DNA of 7,681 bases, taken from positions 1-7,681 of the forward strand of contig JAEUJT010000400.1 in assembly GCA_016793525.1 (NCBI GenBank), read 5' to 3'. This DNA is from Archangium sp. (GTDB taxonomy: Bacteria > Myxococcota > Myxococcia > Myxococcales > Myxococcaceae). Below the pieces are notes generated by a model. It ran no database searches and was not told the origin of the DNA. It saw only the letters and a list, made by a program, of their open reading frames with translations. Numbering within the stretch: the first letter of the stretch is position 1; each line of letters opens with the position of its first letter. Positions 6,281-7,681 of the stretch are shown in pieces. Position numbers and translations under genes: made by a program.

Positions 6281-6309
6281 ACCCTAAGGGCCTCTCCCCT
6301 CCAAGTCAA
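6281..6309 (-). promoter_or_regulatory. Sigma70-type promoter of the export operon
   Basis: On the minus strand, TTGACT (6304-6309, 5 of 6 to the -35 consensus) is separated by exactly 17 bp from TAGGGT (6281-6286, 3 of 6, keeping the important A2 and T6). Transcription would start near 6274, giving a leader of about 17 nt that still holds the ribosome binding site. The -10 box overlaps the small palindrome CCCTAAGGG (6282-6290). A tandem repeat array begins about 32 bp upstream of the -35 box, in a suitable place for activator or repressor binding. Confidence 0.6.
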
Positions 6310-6340
6310 CGAGACTGCCGTCACCACGCGATGTCTGTGC

Positions 6341-6446
6341 CCACCGGCGCAGACGGCATTCACACGGCGCAGATGGCATTCACACGGCGCAGATGGCATT
6401 CACACGGCGCAGACGGCATTCACACGGCGCAGACGGCATTCACACG
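6341..6446. repeat. Five 20-bp tandem repeats upstream of the export operon promoter
   Basis: Five head-to-tail units of consensus CACACGGCGCAGAYGGCATT occupy 6341-6360, 6361-6380, 6381-6400, 6401-6420 and 6421-6440, followed by a 6-base start of a sixth (6441-6446). The first unit begins CCACC instead of CACAC; units 2 and 3 have T at position 14, and units 1, 4 and 5 have C. Each unit contains two related heptamers, ACACGGC and AGAYGGC, 9 bp apart, so half-sites recur every 9 and 11 bp, about once per helical turn. The period of 20 is not a multiple of 3, so the array is not a coding repeat. It ends one base from the stop codon of the cyclic-nucleotide-binding gene. Confidence 0.95.
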
Positions 6447-6447
6447 C

Positions 6448-6897
6448 TCAGGAGAGACGCGCGGCCAAGCGGGTGTTGGCTTCGCGCAGCCTCGCCGACA
6501 ACATGCGCGCGATGTTGATGATGACGAACGTGAACCCGTCGCGATGCTGCTTGCGGAACGAGGTCAGGTTCTCGGCTGACAGGTGCAGCACGTCACAGTC
6601 GGTGCGTGCGCGAATGGTGGCGGACCGGTATTCCTTGTCGATGAGGCTCATCTCGCCGAAGAACTCCGGGGGACCGAGTGTGGCGATGATGTTCTGGCTC
6701 CCTGTGGCGTCGCGCCGGAGCACCTCAATTTCGCCCGACCCGATGATGAAGACGCTGTCGCCGAGCTCGCCCTCTTCGAAGACCAGTTGACCAGCGGTGA
6801 AGCGCCGGGGCCGAGCCAGATCGGCGATGTATTCGAGCTCCTGATTCGACAACATCTCGAAGAGGGGCGAGCTGGAGAGAATCGCGACTTTGTCCAT
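6448..6897 (-). CDS. Stand-alone cyclic-nucleotide-binding (CRP-fold) domain protein
   Basis: From the ATG at 6897 the protein has 149 residues and consists of one cNMP-binding domain: FTAGQLVFEEGELGDSVFIIGSGEIEVL (33-60), then the phosphate-binding cassette FFGEMSLIDKEYRSATIRA (79-97), in which Glu82 and Arg91 are the usual ribose- and phosphate-contacting residues. A C-terminal helix (122-147) follows. There is no helix-turn-helix DNA-binding domain, unlike CRP/FNR regulators, so it probably acts through protein contacts in the cytoplasm. The cassette looks intact, so cAMP or cGMP binding is plausible; which one cannot be told. The start was chosen for GGAG placed 5 nt upstream. An ATG at 6933 (12 residues longer, weaker AGGA) is possible; an ATG at 6987 would overlap the preceding gene. 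It follows the coiled-coil gene by 22-58 nt, depending on the start, and is probably co-transcribed with it. Confidence 0.9.
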   Translation of the reverse strand: MDKVAILSSSPLFEMLSNQELEYIADLARPRRFTAGQLVFEEGELGDSVFIIGSGEIEVLRRDATGSQNIIATLGPPEFFGEMSLIDKEYRSATIRARTDCDVLHLSAENLTSFRKQHRDGFTFVIINIARMLSARLREANTRLAARLS

Positions 6898-6901
6898 GTT
6901 C

Positions 6902-6905
6902 GCTC
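6902..6905 (-). promoter_or_regulatory. Ribosome binding site of the cNMP-binding gene
   Basis: GGAG followed by CGAAC and then ATG (6897) on the minus strand gives standard spacing of 5 nt. It is the reason for preferring this start over the in-frame ATGs at 6933 and 6987. Confidence 0.5.
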
Positions 6906-6955
6906 CGTGGTGGCCGGCAGTTGCTTCGCTCATGGCAGTGTCCTGGGGCTGGGCA

Positions 6956-7681
6956 TCACGGTGCTTTCGCTGCGCCCTTGCGGCCATTCAGAAAATACGT
7001 CTCGAAGCGCCGGTCGCCCTCTTCGGACGATGCATTGATGGCCCGCGCCGGCTCGAGAAAGCCCACACCCCGCTCGCGATCGACCGTGTAGACCGCCAGC
7101 GCCTTCACCTCGAGGTTGTAGGCCTCGCGATCGTCGACCAGCGCGATGGCGAACGCGTGGCGCTGGTCGTCGCGGTGCCGGAAGTAGATGAAGTCGGTGC
7201 CCACCGAGCAGCCGAACAGCTCCTTGGCCCGGGCACGCACCGAAGCCAGCTTCGCTCGCGCGCCCTCGACCGCGCTGGCAGAACCGTTGGTCTCGGCGCG
7301 GAGCGCCTGTGTGTTTTTCTTTCGCTCCTCGGCCAGCCCGAAAAGTCGCTCCGCGGAGCGCCGTACCTTGCGCCCCAGCACCCGTGCCTCGCACGTCATC
7401 AGGTTGACCTCGGCGCTGCGCGTCCACAGCTTCTCGACGTCGTCCCAGAGGCGGTTGCGCCGCGTCAGCTCGCGCTCATACTCGTCGGCCATGACCCGGT
7501 GGCGGCGCTCCAGGGCTTGGACGTCGCCCGCTGGAGGGGTGCGTTCTTTCGCGTCATCGAGCTCACGCTCGGCCGCGCCCAGGCGGTACCACAGCTCGGA
7601 GACCCGAAAGCGTTGCTCTTCGAACGACGCGACGCCGGGGAAGCTGCGGTTTTCGAGCTCGGTCGATTCGGCCAGCAGGCG
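6956..7681 (-). CDS. Coiled-coil protein of unknown function (5' end outside window)
   Basis: The frame is open from the right edge to the TGA at 6956, giving 241 visible residues; the true start is not in the window. An internal ATG at 7492 exists, but the 63 codons before it encode equally protein-like sequence (for example FEEQRFRVSELWYRLGAAER), so I treat the gene as continuing beyond 7681. About the first 155 visible residues are charged, Arg/Glu/Ala-rich helices, likely coiled coil. The last 85 form a compact alpha/beta stretch with strands such as GTDFIYFRH, HAFAIALVDD, LEVKALAVYTV and GVGFLEPA, ending in a basic GRKGAAKAP tail. No membrane segment is visible. I do not recognise the family. 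Its position before the cNMP-binding gene suggests they work together, but nothing in the sequence gives a function. Confidence 0.78.
   Translation of the reverse strand, partial: RLLAESTELENRSFPGVASFEEQRFRVSELWYRLGAAERELDDAKERTPPAGDVQALERRHRVMADEYERELTRRNRLWDDVEKLWTRSAEVNLMTCEARVLGRKVRRSAERLFGLAEERKKNTQALRAETNGSASAVEGARAKLASVRARAKELFGCSVGTDFIYFRHRDDQRHAFAIALVDDREAYNLEVKALAVYTVDRERGVGFLEPARAINASSEEGDRRFETYFLNGRKGAAKAP

Noticed and set aside
6282..6300. Rho-independent terminator after the cNMP-binding gene
   Set aside because: Only 4-5 bp of complementarity (AGGG/CCCT) and no T-run; the sequence lies inside the promoter spacer.
6341..6446. CRISPR array
   Set aside because: Units are contiguous 20-mers with no unique spacers and no cas genes nearby.
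6331..6579. Small plus-strand open frame running through the 20-bp repeats
   Set aside because: The repeat period of 20 shifts frame in every unit, so no peptide repeat is preserved, and the frame runs on antisense into the cNMP-binding gene.

Overview
The window is GC-rich, densely packed and runs mostly on the minus strand. Its gene content points to a myxobacterium (Myxococcota, Myxococcus/Archangium-like): a PEGA-domain envelope protein, a Cys/Asp-rich lipoprotein with MopE-type metal-binding motifs, a phytase-like beta-propeller, and a short polysaccharide export (OPX) lipoprotein paired with an outer-membrane beta-barrel. This assignment is inferred from protein families only.

Left block (1-2676, minus strand, read right to left): a PEGA protein (1591-2676) leads a tight unit, followed one base later by a Cys-rich lipoprotein (972-1589). 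A secreted phytase-like beta-propeller (1-924, C-terminus outside the window) comes next. All three have export signals, so this looks like a small envelope or secretion operon. The PEGA gene has a good -10 box exactly where a leaderless transcript would need it.

Middle (2697-3716, plus strand): one RluA-family pseudouridine synthase. Its start lies 20 bp from the divergent PEGA start, and its stop codon interlocks with the stop of the next, convergent gene.

Right block (3713-7681, minus strand, read right to left): a coiled-coil protein (5' end outside the window), then a stand-alone cyclic-nucleotide-binding protein. A 190-bp intergenic region follows, with five 20-bp tandem repeats and a good sigma70-type promoter. 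Downstream is an apparent operon of a secreted helical protein of unknown function, an outer-membrane beta-barrel and a short OPX lipoprotein. The last two match the composite OPX/beta-barrel translocon described in Myxococcus xanthus (WzaX/WzpX, WzaS/WzpS, WzaB/WzpB), a Wza-independent way to take polysaccharide across the outer membrane. The secreted helical protein may be an undescribed periplasmic partner, and the repeat array may be its regulatory region; both ideas are inference. No glycosyltransferase, flippase, polymerase or copolymerase gene lies in the window.
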